From Anabaena subtropica FACHB-260 (GTDB taxonomy: Bacteria; Cyanobacteriota; Cyanobacteriia; Cyanobacteriales; Nostocaceae): a stretch of 36,515 nucleotides of DNA. Below are positions 14,945-24,160 of this stretch, piece after piece. Made by a program: the position numbers and the translations under genes. The notes beneath the pieces were generated by a model, which was given only the letters and a program-made list of their open reading frames with translations, had not been told where the DNA came from and did not search any database. The DNA is taken from NCBI RefSeq assembly GCF_014697105.1, contig NZ_JACJRF010000051.1:1-36515 (forward strand), in the 5' to 3' direction. Position 1 is the stretch's first letter. Each line of letters begins with the position of its first letter.

Positions 14945-17119
14945 ATGCCTGGGTTTTTATTGGAAGTTGGAACAGAAGAGTTACCTGCAAGCTTTCTGAG
15001 TGGTGCTATGGCACAGTGGCGATCGCGCATTCCCCAGAGTTTAGCAGCTAATAGCCTCACGAGTGAATCTGTAGCAGTTTACGGGACTCCCCGGCGTTTG
15101 GCGGTACTGATCACAGGTTTACCATCCCAACAGCCAGATCGGGAAGAGGAAATCAAAGGCCCACCCGCCCAAGCAGCTTTTAAGGATGGTCAACCAACTC
15201 CAGCAGCCGTAGGTTTTGCTAAGAAGCAAGGCGTAGAATTAGAGGCGTTAGAGGTGCGCCCTACTGATAAGGGGGAATTTGTCTTTGTCCAGAAAAGAAC
15301 CCCTGGCCGTCCTGTGGCAGATATATTAACCGAACTTGTACCCCAATGGATTTATAACTTAGAAGGTAAACGCCTCATGCGTTGGGGTGATGGGGATGTG
15401 AGGTTTTCCCGTCCTATTCGCTGGTTAGTAGCGTTGTTAGATGAGGCGATTTTACCGATTGAATTGGTGAATGGTTCTCTCACAGTGAAGAGCGATCGCA
15501 TTTCTCACGGTCATCGGGTTTTGCATCCAGAACCAATTACAATTCACCAAGCCAGTGATTACGTCAACACACTGCGTTATGGTTATGTGGCTGTAGATGC
15601 TAATGAACGCGCGGCGATAATTCAAGAGCAAGTAGAAGCCGCAGTGCATAATTTAGGTGGATATACGGAAATTTATCCAGATTTGTTAGAGGAAGTTACT
15701 AACTTAGTAGAGTGGCCTTCTCCAGTGGTTGGTAAATTTGAGGAAGAATTTTTAAATTTACCGACGGAAGTAACAACAACAGTCATGGTTAGTCACCAGC
15801 GTTATTTTCCTGTGTTCAAAACTGGAGATAATAAAGAACTACTACCATATTTTGTCACTATTTCTAACGGCAACCCCACCAAATCAGAAGTAATCGCTGT
15901 TGGTAATGAACGAGTGATTCGGGCAAGATTGGCAGATGGTCAATTTTTCTACAAAACCGATTTAGCTAAACCTTTAGAAAGTTATTTACCCCAATTAGAA
16001 ACAGTTACCTTTCAAGAAGACCTTGGTTCTCTACGTGCCAAAGTAGACAGAATGGTTAAACTTGCTGAACGGTTCAGCGCTCAACTGCAATTAGGGGAAA
16101 GTGATCGCCAACATATCCAAAGAGCTACTTTATTATGTAAAGCTGACTTAGTAACCCAAATGGTGTTTGAATTTCCAGAATTACAAGGAATTATGGGACA
16201 AAAGTATGCTGTAGCTAGTGGAGAAAGCCCAGAAGTCGCTACGGCAATTTTTGAACACTATTTACCACGGGGAGCCGATGATATCTTACCCCAAACCCTC
16301 ACAGGTCAAGTCGTCGGTTTGGCAGATAGGCTTGATACTATAGTCAATATATTGGAATTAGGCATGATGGGATTAGTAACAAAACCCACTGGTTCCTCTG
16401 ATCCATTTGCATTAAGACGTTCAGCTAATGCTGTTGTGAACATTACATGGGCTGCTAATTTGCAAATAAATTTGCAAAATTTATTAGATCAAATATCAAA
16501 AGATTTTGCAACAGACCATAACGTAGATCAAGACCAAGTGACAATTAATGCAGTATTTCGAGATGAATTTTTTATACAACGCATCCGCACCTTATTACAA
16601 GAAGAAAAACAAATTGACTACGACTTAGTAAATGCGGTGTTGGGAGAGAATGACGAAGAGTATCAAGCAAGGGCATTACAGGATTTACTAGATGTGCGCG
16701 ATCGCGCTCTCTATCTGCAACAAATCCGCCGCGACGGTACACTAGATAAAATCTACGAAACCGTGAACCGTTCTACACGACTAGCCGCCCAAGGTGATTT
16801 AGATACCCAACAGCTAGACCCCACATCTGTAGTTCGTCCCGAACTGTTCCAAAAGCCTTCAGAATCAGCTTTTTACGATGCTTTAGTTCAGTTAGTACCC
16901 CAAACTCAAGCAGCACAACAGTCACGCAACTATCAACTGTTAGTTGAGGGATTAGCAAAGATTGCACCTACCGTGAGTAACTTCTTTGATGGAGAGGATA
17001 GCGTCTTAGTCATTGACCCCGACCCAGATATCAAACGCAATCGCCTAAATATCTTGGGATTACTGCGGAATCATGCCCGTGTGTTAGCTGACTTTGGGGC
17101 GATCGTCAAAAATCTGTAG
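14945..17119 (+). CDS. glyS: Glycyl-tRNA synthetase beta subunit
   Basis: The 724-residue protein begins [20 protein letters not shown], the conserved GlyS start, and has the family blocks [62 protein letters not shown] and DPFALRR. The length is normal for the beta subunit, which binds tRNA-Gly and completes the alpha2beta2 enzyme; the alpha subunit (glyQ) is elsewhere, as is usual in cyanobacteria. The C-terminal part resembles an anticodon-binding (DALR-type) domain. murD follows on the same strand after about 80 bp, so cotranscription is possible. An overlapping frame starting at 14824 is a shadow. Confidence 0.95.
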   Translation: MPGFLLEVGTEELPASFLSGAMAQWRSRIPQSLAANSLTSESVAVYGTPRRLAVLITGLPSQQPDREEEIKGPPAQAAFKDGQPTPAAVGFAKKQGVELEALEVRPTDKGEFVFVQKRTPGRPVADILTELVPQWIYNLEGKRLMRWGDGDVRFSRPIRWLVALLDEAILPIELVNGSLTVKSDRISHGHRVLHPEPITIHQASDYVNTLRYGYVAVDANERAAIIQEQVEAAVHNLGGYTEIYPDLLEEVTNLVEWPSPVVGKFEEEFLNLPTEVTTTVMVSHQRYFPVFKTGDNKELLPYFVTISNGNPTKSEVIAVGNERVIRARLADGQFFYKTDLAKPLESYLPQLETVTFQEDLGSLRAKVDRMVKLAERFSAQLQLGESDRQHIQRATLLCKADLVTQMVFEFPELQGIMGQKYAVASGESPEVATAIFEHYLPRGADDILPQTLTGQVVGLADRLDTIVNILELGMMGLVTKPTGSSDPFALRRSANAVVNITWAANLQINLQNLLDQISKDFATDHNVDQDQVTINAVFRDEFFIQRIRTLLQEEKQIDYDLVNAVLGENDEEYQARALQDLLDVRDRALYLQQIRRDGTLDKIYETVNRSTRLAAQGDLDTQQLDPTSVVRPELFQKPSESAFYDALVQLVPQTQAAQQSRNYQLLVEGLAKIAPTVSNFFDGEDSVLVIDPDPDIKRNRLNILGLLRNHARVLADFGAIVKNL

Positions 17120-17202
17120 TGTAAAGCAACAAAAAGTGGTGTAATTTTTGCCAATAAGCGCTAACATAATGAGTGCTTAACCAGGGAACTCTGCTACAGT
17201 CT

Positions 17203-18582
17203 ATGTCCAAAGCCCATGTAGTTGGATTAGGAAAGTCCGGTGTTGCTGCGGCGAGATTGTTGAAACGGGAAGGTTGGGAGGTAGTTCTGAGCGATCGCAA
17301 CACCTCCGATACCCTCCTCAAGCAACAACAAGAACTCGCTCAAGAACAAATCACAGTTAAATTAGGGTATTCACTAGAGTTGGATGGTACTCTACCCGAT
17401 TTAATAGTTGTTAGTCCGGGCGTACCTTGGGACATTCCCGCCTTAGTCAAAGCGCGAGAATTGGGTATAGAGACTATTGGTGAAATGGAATTAGCTTGGC
17501 AACATTTAAAGTCTCTGCCTTGGGTGGGAATTACCGGGACTAACGGCAAAACCACAACCACAGCTTTAATCGCCGCTATCTTTCAAGCAGCCGGATTTGA
17601 TGCCCCCGCCTGCGGTAACATTGGCTACGCGGCTTGTGAAGTTGCCTTAGCAGAAACCTCCCCCGACTGGGTAATTGGGGAAATGAGCAGCTATCAAATA
17701 GAATCTTCCGTCACCCTAGCCCCTCACATCGGTATTTGGACGACCTTCACCCCAGATCACCTACCCCGTCACAAGACATTAGAAAACTATTACGACATTA
17801 AAGCCAAATTATTACGTCAATCCCAGTTACAAGTATTCAATGGTGATGATGCTTATTTATATAAGATAGGTGCAAGTCATTGGCCGGATGCCTATTGGAC
17901 AAGTGTGAAAGGTAAAGATTATCTACTTGGTGCAAAAGGCTTCTACATTGAAGATGGCTGGGTTGTAGAAAAATTACAGCCAAACTCTACACCCCAAAGA
18001 ATTGTCGAAGCCTCAGCCTTACGCATGGTAGGGGCGCATAACCTGCAAAATCTCCTCATGGCAGTAGCCGCAGCCCGTTTAGCTGATATTCCCCCTGAAG
18101 CCATTGAGAAAGCGGTGCGGGAATTTCCAGGAGTTGCTCATCGCTTAGAACACATCTGCACTAGGGAAGGCATCGACTTTATCAACGACAGCAAAGCCAC
18201 CAACTACGATGCGGCAGAAGTGGGACTAGCATCGGTGAAAAGTCCAGTGATTTTGATTGCTGGCGGTGAAGCCAAACCAGGGGATGATACAGGCTGGATG
18301 GCAAAAATCCAAGCGCAAACCGCCGCCGTGTTGTTAATTGGCAACGCTGCACCAGCATTTGCCCAACGCCTACAAGAAATCGGGTATAGCAATTATGAAA
18401 TCGTGGAAACGATGGAGAAAGCCGTAGGGCGATCGCTAGAATTAGCCAAACACCATCAAGCACCCGTAGTCTTGCTATCTCCAGCCTGTGCCAGCTTCGA
18501 CCAATACCCCAATTTTGAAGCACGAGGCGACCATTTTCGGCAGTTGTGTCTGGAATTAGTAGAAATAGGGACTGGGGACTAA
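17203..18582 (+). CDS. murD: UDP-N-acetylmuramoyl-L-alanine--D-glutamate ligase
   Basis: Starting at ATG 17203, the protein has 459 residues and begins [20 protein letters not shown], the N-terminal UMP-binding domain. The central ATPase has the P-loop [12 protein letters not shown] (Lys116), then GEMSSYQIE and [10 protein letters not shown]. The C-terminal domain carries [29 protein letters not shown] and [12 protein letters not shown]. It adds D-glutamate to UDP-MurNAc-L-Ala in cytoplasmic peptidoglycan precursor synthesis. A GTG at 17173 would add ten residues, but they are not like the MurD start, and the ATG places the GxGxSG loop where it belongs. It follows glyS; downstream sequence turns into dispersed repeats. 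Confidence 0.95.
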   Translation: MSKAHVVGLGKSGVAAARLLKREGWEVVLSDRNTSDTLLKQQQELAQEQITVKLGYSLELDGTLPDLIVVSPGVPWDIPALVKARELGIETIGEMELAWQHLKSLPWVGITGTNGKTTTTALIAAIFQAAGFDAPACGNIGYAACEVALAETSPDWVIGEMSSYQIESSVTLAPHIGIWTTFTPDHLPRHKTLENYYDIKAKLLRQSQLQVFNGDDAYLYKIGASHWPDAYWTSVKGKDYLLGAKGFYIEDGWVVEKLQPNSTPQRIVEASALRMVGAHNLQNLLMAVAAARLADIPPEAIEKAVREFPGVAHRLEHICTREGIDFINDSKATNYDAAEVGLASVKSPVILIAGGEAKPGDDTGWMAKIQAQTAAVLLIGNAAPAFAQRLQEIGYSNYEIVETMEKAVGRSLELAKHHQAPVVLLSPACASFDQYPNFEARGDHFRQLCLELVEIGTGD

Positions 18583-18747
18583 TCAATTCAAAATACCCTG
18601 TGGGTTCTCCTAACGGAGTACAAAATTCAGGAAATGCTCACTCATTACTCATTACTCCTTACTTAATGCTGATGCACTCGCTCAAGTAACCAAATTGAAG
18701 CGATCGCACCGACAAAATGAGCAGCAATACCATTGATATTAGCTACC

Positions 18748-18852
18748 ATCACAAACACATCCAGCGCCCGGATAATTTTGTTAGTATGCAGGCTTTTCAA
18801 AATAATCAATCTCTAATCACAAACACATCCAGCGCCCGGATAATTTTGTTAG
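18748..18852. repeat. 37-bp direct duplication with 31-bp filler
   Basis: Two identical 37-bp copies (18748-18784 and 18816-18852) flank 31 bp (18785-18815) of unrelated sequence beginning TATGCAGGC. The 68-bp offset is not a multiple of three and shifts the DUF3611 frame. It resembles either a repair or slippage product or a footprint of a lost insertion. Confidence 0.85.
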
Positions 18853-19327
18853 GGTCAGTTATTGCTACTCCCGGTGGTTGAGAGACGGCTTTTGCTATAA
18901 GTACACTTAAGGTTGCACCAGAACCCACTAAGGTTAATAATATCCCCACGAAACTGACAATTATTCCTATTCGAATTGCTCTAGTTGTATCTGCCTTGCT
19001 AGGATGCAAAGCCGGATTAGGATTTGCTAAACGCTTACCAATGCCAGTGTAACGAAAATTCCAATACACACTAAACAATAAGGCTATAACACCACACACA
19101 GCCCAAAATATCCCGATTCCTACACCTGCGTTGGTTTGATCTGCAAAGTCACGACCAGTGGAAGCAAAAAGTAAAGCTAAACCACTGACTACAGCCAGTC
19201 CCAATTGCACCCAAAAGGTAATCCAGCCTGTGAGACGAATTGTATTAGCGATGCCATAGAGCGTTGATGTTACCGATGAACTATGCGCTGTCGTAGGCGA
19301 TCGCATTTCTGATTCCGCTTCCATCAT
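18806..19327 (-). CDS. DUF3611 membrane protein, C-terminus truncated by duplication
   Basis: The 173-residue protein has a hydrophilic N-terminus and three clear membrane segments: WITFWVQLGLAVVSGLALLF, IGIFWAVCGVIALLFSVYW and IGIIVSFVGILLTLVGSG. It resembles the cyanobacterial/plastid DUF3611 family. After NKIIRALDVFV the frame stops with IRD. A 37-bp segment encoding this spot occurs twice (18748-18784 and 18816-18852), 68 bp apart. Beyond the distal copy the lost end is still readable: MVANINGIAAHFVGAIASI, then WLLERVHQH and a stop at 18663-18665. Removing 68 bp would restore 198 residues, including a fourth membrane segment. Function is unknown; this version may be impaired. Confidence 0.8.
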   Translation of the reverse strand: MMEAESEMRSPTTAHSSSVTSTLYGIANTIRLTGWITFWVQLGLAVVSGLALLFASTGRDFADQTNAGVGIGIFWAVCGVIALLFSVYWNFRYTGIGKRLANPNPALHPSKADTTRAIRIGIIVSFVGILLTLVGSGATLSVLIAKAVSQPPGVAITDPNKIIRALDVFVIRD

Positions 19328-19549
19328 ATCGATTTCCTTAGCTTATCCTCCAGCCCCCAACATATATCTCCCTCTTGTACAAAGACCCCCACCCATAGGC
19401 AGAATACCCTTCAAGCCTAGAGACATAAAGCTGCATATCTCAAACTTAGGATCGATGAGTAATTAGCACTAGCGACTGATTAACTACTTATCTGCGATTG
19501 TCAAACTGGCACTATATGACTTGACAAAAGATCAGGAACCGGAAAAAGT

Positions 19550-20023
19550 ATGATTCCTTCTTGGATGGTAATTGGGGCTGTAACGTTCTTCGTCGCAGTT
19601 GGTAGTTTCTTCATTACGCCCCGTGATGTTAAATGGTTTGCTCAATTAAGTCGCCCTCGATGGCTAGTTTTTGAGCAATTTATCCCCTTGATTTGGACTG
19701 TAATTTTTATTTGCGGTGCGGCTTCCGCCTACGTTGTTTGGGAACATAATCCAGGTGGTATCATCACTTGGCTACTCATGGCTTTATATCTCCTAGTGGA
19801 AATCATCACCGTAACTTATATACCTTTGATGTTGAGATTTCGCAGTCTGAAAACAGGAGAAATTATTGGCTTAAGCGGTTTGATTGTAGCAGTTGTGTTA
19901 GCGATCGCAGTACTACCGATTTCTGGACTAGCATCTGTATTACTGATTCCCTATTTACTTTGGAGTCCCATCGGTACATACACCACGGACGAAATAAGAC
20001 AACTAAATCCTGAAGACGCTTAA
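19550..20023 (+). CDS. tspO: TspO/MBR family tryptophan-rich sensory protein
   Basis: The 157-residue protein is mostly five membrane helices: WMVIGAVTFFVAVGSFFI, the FIPLIWTVIFICGAASAYVVW stretch, IITWLLMALYLLVEIITVTYI, EIIGLSGLIVAVVLAIAVL and LASVLLIPYLLWSPIGTY. The order fits TspO (translocator/peripheral benzodiazepine receptor) proteins, which bind porphyrins and tetrapyrroles and act in stress responses. The RPRWLVFEQFIPLIWTVIF block corresponds to the family P-x-W-x-F-x-P-x-W-x-x-L loop. The family role in cyanobacteria is only partly known. A GGAACCGGAAAAAGT run precedes ATG 19550. It converges with the dipeptidase gene. Confidence 0.83.
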   Translation: MIPSWMVIGAVTFFVAVGSFFITPRDVKWFAQLSRPRWLVFEQFIPLIWTVIFICGAASAYVVWEHNPGGIITWLLMALYLLVEIITVTYIPLMLRFRSLKTGEIIGLSGLIVAVVLAIAVLPISGLASVLLIPYLLWSPIGTYTTDEIRQLNPEDA

Positions 20024-20044
20024 ACCATTCAAAATTTGGCAAGA

Positions 20045-20746
20045 TCAAACACGCCCATAAATGGCTGTAGGTTGACTTTTCAGCCAAGCCCACATTTGAT
20101 CACCGTAACAAAAATGCCACCATTCTTTAGGATTGCGTTGAAAGCCAGCTTTTAACATCACGTCGTATAACAATTGACGATGTGTGTGATATTCTTGTCC
20201 TTCTGGTTGTTCATTATGGATATAGTAATCTGGATGCGATCGCTCTGACAATTCATCAATCGGTGAACCCATATTGACAATGTGTCCACTATCATCTATC
20301 AACGTCACATCCACTGCTGCACCTGTACTGTGGGGAGGAGGAGTTTTTTCATCCAAACTTGGTACAGCCCAAATTTCATAAACCGCCTGCCAAATTTCTT
20401 GGCGTTGGAGTGGGGTTAACTCAGCCTCAATTAACCCTCGTTCTCGCATCGCCATAGAAAAGCTGTAATCTACCATAAACTGCTGTACAGCTACTGGGCG
20501 ATAGCCATCAAAAATTTGGATGCGCCAGCGAGGACGCAGCAACTCTAAATAGTTTTGAGCTGTGATTAAACGGCTAACTACACTTTGACGCAAATAATAA
20601 GGTGAATATTCTCCGTAAATAGCCCCCAGCTTTTCATAAGGATGGGGAGATTCCACAGCAAATAGTTCTAAGGGAATCTCTACTAACGGTTCACCACATT
20701 CCCAGATAGGTATCTGGTGATAAGGTCTTATCTGGTAATTAATCAC
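20045..20746 (-). CDS. VanX-like D-alanyl-D-alanine dipeptidase (peptidase M15D)
   Basis: The 233-residue protein has the M15 zinc site: HSTGAAVDVTLID (His139, Asp146) and EWWHF (Glu208, His211), plus FDGYRP (Arg83), which in VanX stabilises the transition state. These are the three zinc ligands and the catalytic Glu and Arg of D-Ala-D-Ala dipeptidases. No signal peptide is seen, so it is probably cytoplasmic. In bacteria without vancomycin resistance such enzymes serve D-Ala-D-Ala recycling; no vanHA-type genes are nearby, so a resistance role is not indicated. Its 3' end lies 21 bp from the end of the convergent tspO-like gene. Confidence 0.87.
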   Translation of the reverse strand: MINYQIRPYHQIPIWECGEPLVEIPLELFAVESPHPYEKLGAIYGEYSPYYLRQSVVSRLITAQNYLELLRPRWRIQIFDGYRPVAVQQFMVDYSFSMAMRERGLIEAELTPLQRQEIWQAVYEIWAVPSLDEKTPPPHSTGAAVDVTLIDDSGHIVNMGSPIDELSERSHPDYYIHNEQPEGQEYHTHRQLLYDVMLKAGFQRNPKEWWHFCYGDQMWAWLKSQPTAIYGRV

Positions 20747-20790
20747 TCTCAGCAGGTTTAGCTAAATATAAACCTAGAATTTACCTTGTT

Positions 20791-22041
20791 TTAGGGATAA
20801 GAGTAACCATTATTTTGAATTCCATTTATATTCTGTCCCTGCGGCAGGTTATTGTTGGGGAAATTCGATTGAGGAATTTGAGAATTACCATAATTACTAG
20901 GAATCATGGGATTTGTGGTTGTGTTAGGGTTAACACGGGGATTTCGCACAGTATAGGGGCCAATAATTGGCGATGTCCCCGTAATAAAGTTTGATGTCGA
21001 TTGATTTTGGTTCGGTAAGTTTTGAAGATAATTCAAATTATTGACAGGATTCGGTGGGATATTCTGTGTCGTTGGCTGAATGTAACCAGTTCCCGAATTG
21101 ATTCCTGTATTGGGTGCAATAGGCTGATTGTTATTCAAGTTATTATAGGGACTTGGCTGAATGTAACCAGTTCCCGAATTCAACCTCGTATTCAGTGGAA
21201 CAGCCTGACCATTATTTAAGTTATTGAAAGAACTTGGCTGTGTATAATCCAACCCAGAATTTAACCCCCTACTAGGTGAAAACGTCTGACTAGGTTGAGT
21301 GCTAGTTGGTAGAGAATATGTCACTCCGCCATAGGAAGTAACTCCTGTAGAGTTGATGATAGTTGAAGGGTTATTGTATATACTAGGCTGGGTTTGATTA
21401 GTCGATTGATTAAGTCCTGTAGGTAACAGACCATTTGAGTTAAGATTTTGGCTGCTGTTATTTTGATTAACGAATCCTGGCCTTAGTAGTGAGGAATTTG
21501 CCGTTTCCCCTGTGGGTTGAGATGATCCATTCCCTAGCTTGTAACCCAACAACTGATTATTATCTGTCGCACCAAACCGCAACAAATTTTCTGCTTCTGA
21601 TACAAAAATATTTTTCTCGACAGGTATAGGTGATTGTGCATTAACTACACCCGAATTTACATTAGGTTTGGGACTATTAACAGACTGTGGTTTGCTAGTT
21701 GTATTGGGTAAGGGAGTTTTATTTTGATTATCTTGAGAGTTAGTTGTTCTTTCTGGCGAAATTATTGGTTCAGTGTCAGCAAACAAAGACTGCAAATTAT
21801 CAATATCTGCCGCGATCGCTTTATCCTCATCTGAGATAGAGGATTCCTCGGTATCTGCAAGAGTATCCTCCGTGTTTCTATTGCTGTTAATCGAGACTTC
21901 TGGATTAGTCAAATATTGCTGAATAACTAGCCCTACAGCACATAAGAAAATTGCTGTTCCCCAAAAACTCGGTTTGCCCAAATTTAGTAACCTAGCCTTG
22001 AGATAGCGCCAGTATGGAGGGGGATAACGACGATTTGACAT
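20791..22041 (-). CDS. Asn/Gln/Pro-rich anchored protein with internal repeats
   Basis: The 416-residue protein has a basic N-terminus (MSNRRYPPPYWRYLKARLL) and one membrane segment (FWGTAIFLCAVGLVIQQYL, about residues 25-43), then a long low-complexity tail rich in Asn, Gln, Pro, Ser and Thr. Residues about 262-335 hold three related ~27-residue units with the cores LNSGLDYTQPSSFNNLNNGQ, LNSGTGYIQPSPYNNLNNNQ and INSGTGYIQPTTQ. The anchor implies an outside tail. I recognise no domain; a cell-surface or wall-associated role is a guess from composition. It lies 44 bp upstream of the dipeptidase on the same strand, so the two may be cotranscribed. Confidence 0.7.
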   Translation of the reverse strand: MSNRRYPPPYWRYLKARLLNLGKPSFWGTAIFLCAVGLVIQQYLTNPEVSINSNRNTEDTLADTEESSISDEDKAIAADIDNLQSLFADTEPIISPERTTNSQDNQNKTPLPNTTSKPQSVNSPKPNVNSGVVNAQSPIPVEKNIFVSEAENLLRFGATDNNQLLGYKLGNGSSQPTGETANSSLLRPGFVNQNNSSQNLNSNGLLPTGLNQSTNQTQPSIYNNPSTIINSTGVTSYGGVTYSLPTSTQPSQTFSPSRGLNSGLDYTQPSSFNNLNNGQAVPLNTRLNSGTGYIQPSPYNNLNNNQPIAPNTGINSGTGYIQPTTQNIPPNPVNNLNYLQNLPNQNQSTSNFITGTSPIIGPYTVRNPRVNPNTTTNPMIPSNYGNSQIPQSNFPNNNLPQGQNINGIQNNGYSYP

Positions 22042-22365
22042 AGTTGTTGCTAGATAATTGATGGATAGTTGGTTAATTTTTAAACCGGTTATTTTGATAG
22101 TTTTATATTACTTGTGCTTATGATTGTATGACTTATCTCTGCCTACTTCGGTAAAGTATAAATATTGATTTCATCTTAGCTTTTACATATTGCTGTTCAG
22201 TCATTCGTAACAAACTGCTGTAAATCCTGCTCCCCCTTCCATCAAAGAGTTCTCTACATACCCTGCGGGATGCTGTCCCGCAAGGATATTTTTTACTTGG
22301 ATGTGCCTATATTTTCGAGCGGACAGGATACCACCCACAAGAATCATCCCTTGATTCAGTAATGC
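22042..22365. other. Intergenic region with one hairpin repeat
   Basis: It lies between two minus-strand genes. CCTGCGGGATGCTGTCCCGC (about 22261-22280) is a palindromic dispersed repeat with a GCGGGA/TCCCGC stem. The rest is AT-rich and should hold the promoter of the Asn/Gln-rich gene. No gene is seen. Confidence 0.5.
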
Positions 22366-22905
22366 CTAAAATCTTTCTGTTTCTTGAGATGGTGCAACTG
22401 CGCCTGGTTGAGACATAAAAAAGTTTTGTGCAGACTCATTTTGGTAAATACACCTAATATCAGGTTTTTCACTATCTAAGTTACCTGTAAAGCCAAAGGT
22501 GTTGAGGCGATTCTTACATTCTCTAACTTGATCGGATGTGACAAGTTTACGTTGTTCTAAGAGCGCCCAGTTATTTTGCCGAAGAACGCATCCAGGCCGC
22601 ATACTGGGTTGAGAAACATAGACATTGAATGGGTTGAGCGTCACAAATAATCTAGCGTCCATCACCATTGCACTTGCTCCATACTGGACGCAAATCTCTG
22701 GATTTGGTGCTTTTGTGTCGATAAATTCACGGGAAGCCACATTCGATGAAGATAACGTGGTTGTAGAGCTAAAAGCAATGCCAATTCCAATTCCCAGTAC
22801 AAGAACTCCCCCCAAAATGGCAATGGTGGTGAAGTTAAACATGGAGGATTGGAAACCAGGAGATTTAGGTGTAGTAGCTGACCTACCAGTAGATTTACGT
22901 CTCAT
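22366..22905 (-). CDS. DUF3172 family cyanobacterial membrane protein
   Basis: With ATG at 22905 the protein has 179 residues: a basic Ser/Thr-rich start (MRRKSTGRSATTPKSPG), one membrane helix (TIAILGGVLVLGIGIGIAF), then a Cys-containing outer domain. That domain includes NPEICVQYGASAMVMDARLFVTLNPFNVYVSQP, MRPGCVLRQNNWALLEQRKLV, VRECKNRLNTFGFTGNL and PDIRCIYQNE. This matches the DUF3172 family found across cyanobacteria; its role is unknown. The four cysteines (EIC, PGC, REC, IRC) could form disulfides outside the membrane. A TTG-started extension to 22962 is possible but less likely. Confidence 0.8.
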   Translation of the reverse strand: MRRKSTGRSATTPKSPGFQSSMFNFTTIAILGGVLVLGIGIGIAFSSTTTLSSSNVASREFIDTKAPNPEICVQYGASAMVMDARLFVTLNPFNVYVSQPSMRPGCVLRQNNWALLEQRKLVTSDQVRECKNRLNTFGFTGNLDSEKPDIRCIYQNESAQNFFMSQPGAVAPSQETERF

Positions 22906-23602
22906 TGTTGCTTTATAACCTTCACGCCAGAAAAAGCCAGGAGTAGTTTTAACAGTAACCAATTATCAGTTATCAAGAATAAGGGAATGTTAATAACTGC
23001 TTGCTGTTCACTGATTTAATTTACTCTCCTTATTTCAGTATGCCGATTCTTGAGGTAATTGCCCGCAACTTCCCAGACAATATTTAATATTTAGTGTGTA
23101 TACCATAAAAAAAACTAAATGTCTAGTTCATGCCCATATATAAGAATTTCTGTTCAATATTAATATTGAGAACTAATAGGCTAATTGGCGATGACCTGCG
23201 ATCGCAGGTCATCACGGCTTAAGATAGCTTTAATATTCAGATAAAATTGGCGTTTGTGCTTATATAAATGAGAGGTAGAGTGATTTTTGCATAATTTGTA
23301 CTTAAATGAGTACGATTACGAGCAACTGACACAGCTTGGGATAATAACAACCTGAAGATTGCAGTTGATTCACGAAAATAGAATTTAGAAAGGTGCAAAA
23401 TGTACTACATTCTGCCAGTTTCTGACTTCTATCCTCCTACTGACTGTCTACCTTGTAGTTGATGCAGTAGATGTTATGGGACAAGTATGGTTATAGGACA
23501 CTAAACCCTGTTCCCAAACTCAGTTTGATGCACTCGTGCATTACCTAATCAACAGCCTTTCGGTTGTCATTGTCCTGATAGAGAACCTCAACTGTCAAAT
23601 TT
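22906..23602. other. Divergent intergenic region with a 24-bp palindrome
   Basis: It lies between the DUF3172 gene (minus) and the CAAD gene (plus) and holds their promoters. It is AT-rich, with one perfect palindrome at 23190-23213 built around a HIP1 octamer. No coding frame of note is seen in its ~700 bp. Confidence 0.45.
23190..23213. repeat. Perfect 24-bp palindrome centred on HIP1
   Basis: GATGACCTGCGA is followed directly by its reverse complement TCGCAGGTCATC; the centre is GCGATCGC. It lies about 390 bp before the CAAD gene, far from either start codon. Confidence 0.85.
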
Positions 23603-24052
23603 ATGGAAGTGAAAATGCAAGAACCGGAATTCGCTCAAACCCAGTCCAAAGAGACAACAGTGCCAGAAATCAACAGCCAAACAGGGACTATTACTAAACT
23701 CCAGCCTCCTGTGCAGTCTCAAGAAGAATGGCGCAAATACGGAGAACAAGTTTCTGATTTTTTAGCAACTCTTCCCGATTATGTAGGAAACTTTTTTAAT
23801 CAATACAAACAACCCTTAGTCAGCGTGGGTTTAATTGTGGCAGCAATTGTCGCAGTTAAAGTACTGTTGGCAGTTTTAGATGCTTTGAATGATATTCCCT
23901 TAGTAGCACCAACTTTTGAATTGATTGGTATCGGTTACTCTGCTTGGTTTGTTTATCGCTACTTACTAAAAGCTTCAACCAGAGAAGAGTTAACAAATGA
24001 AATTACCACTCTCAAATCCCAAGTAGTTGGTCAAGATGGTTCCGAAATCTAA
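23603..24052 (+). CDS. Stand-alone CAAD-domain thylakoid membrane protein
   Basis: The 149-residue protein has a hydrophilic N-terminus, the amphipathic EEWRKYGEQVSDFLATLPDYVGNFFNQYKQPL helix, and two membrane segments (VSVGLIVAAIVAVKVLLAVLDAL and APTFELIGIGYSAWFVYRYLL), ending in a short soluble helix (REELTNEITTLKSQV). This is the CAAD domain, first described as an appended domain that anchors some cyanobacterial aminoacyl-tRNA synthetases to thylakoids and related to plant CURT1 proteins. Here it stands alone, as many do. ATG at 23603 or at 23615 (four residues later) are both possible. A strong terminator follows at 24094-24127. Confidence 0.87.
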   Translation: MEVKMQEPEFAQTQSKETTVPEINSQTGTITKLQPPVQSQEEWRKYGEQVSDFLATLPDYVGNFFNQYKQPLVSVGLIVAAIVAVKVLLAVLDALNDIPLVAPTFELIGIGYSAWFVYRYLLKASTREELTNEITTLKSQVVGQDGSEI

Positions 24053-24093
24053 TACTGACTAACCCAGCGTCCAATATTATTTTGATAAGATAA

Positions 24094-24127
24094 ATGACCA
24101 AGCATAGTTTTGCTTGGTCATTTTTTT
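24094..24127 (+). terminator. Factor-independent terminator of the CAAD gene
   Basis: ATGACCAAGCA (24094-24104) pairs perfectly with TGCTTGGTCAT (24111-24121), with a six-base loop and a run of seven T. It lies 42 bp after the stop codon. Confidence 0.88.
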
Positions 24128-24160
24128 ATGGCGCTGCGCTACGCATATCAGTTCCAATCC

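Noticed and set aside
18182-18586. 134-codon minus-strand frame inside murD
   Set aside because: It is antisense to well-conserved MurD sequence and has no recognisable features.
20045-20746. Vancomycin-resistance gene (vanX)
   Set aside because: The active-site residues fit, but no vanH, vanA or regulator genes are near; a recycling dipeptidase is more likely.
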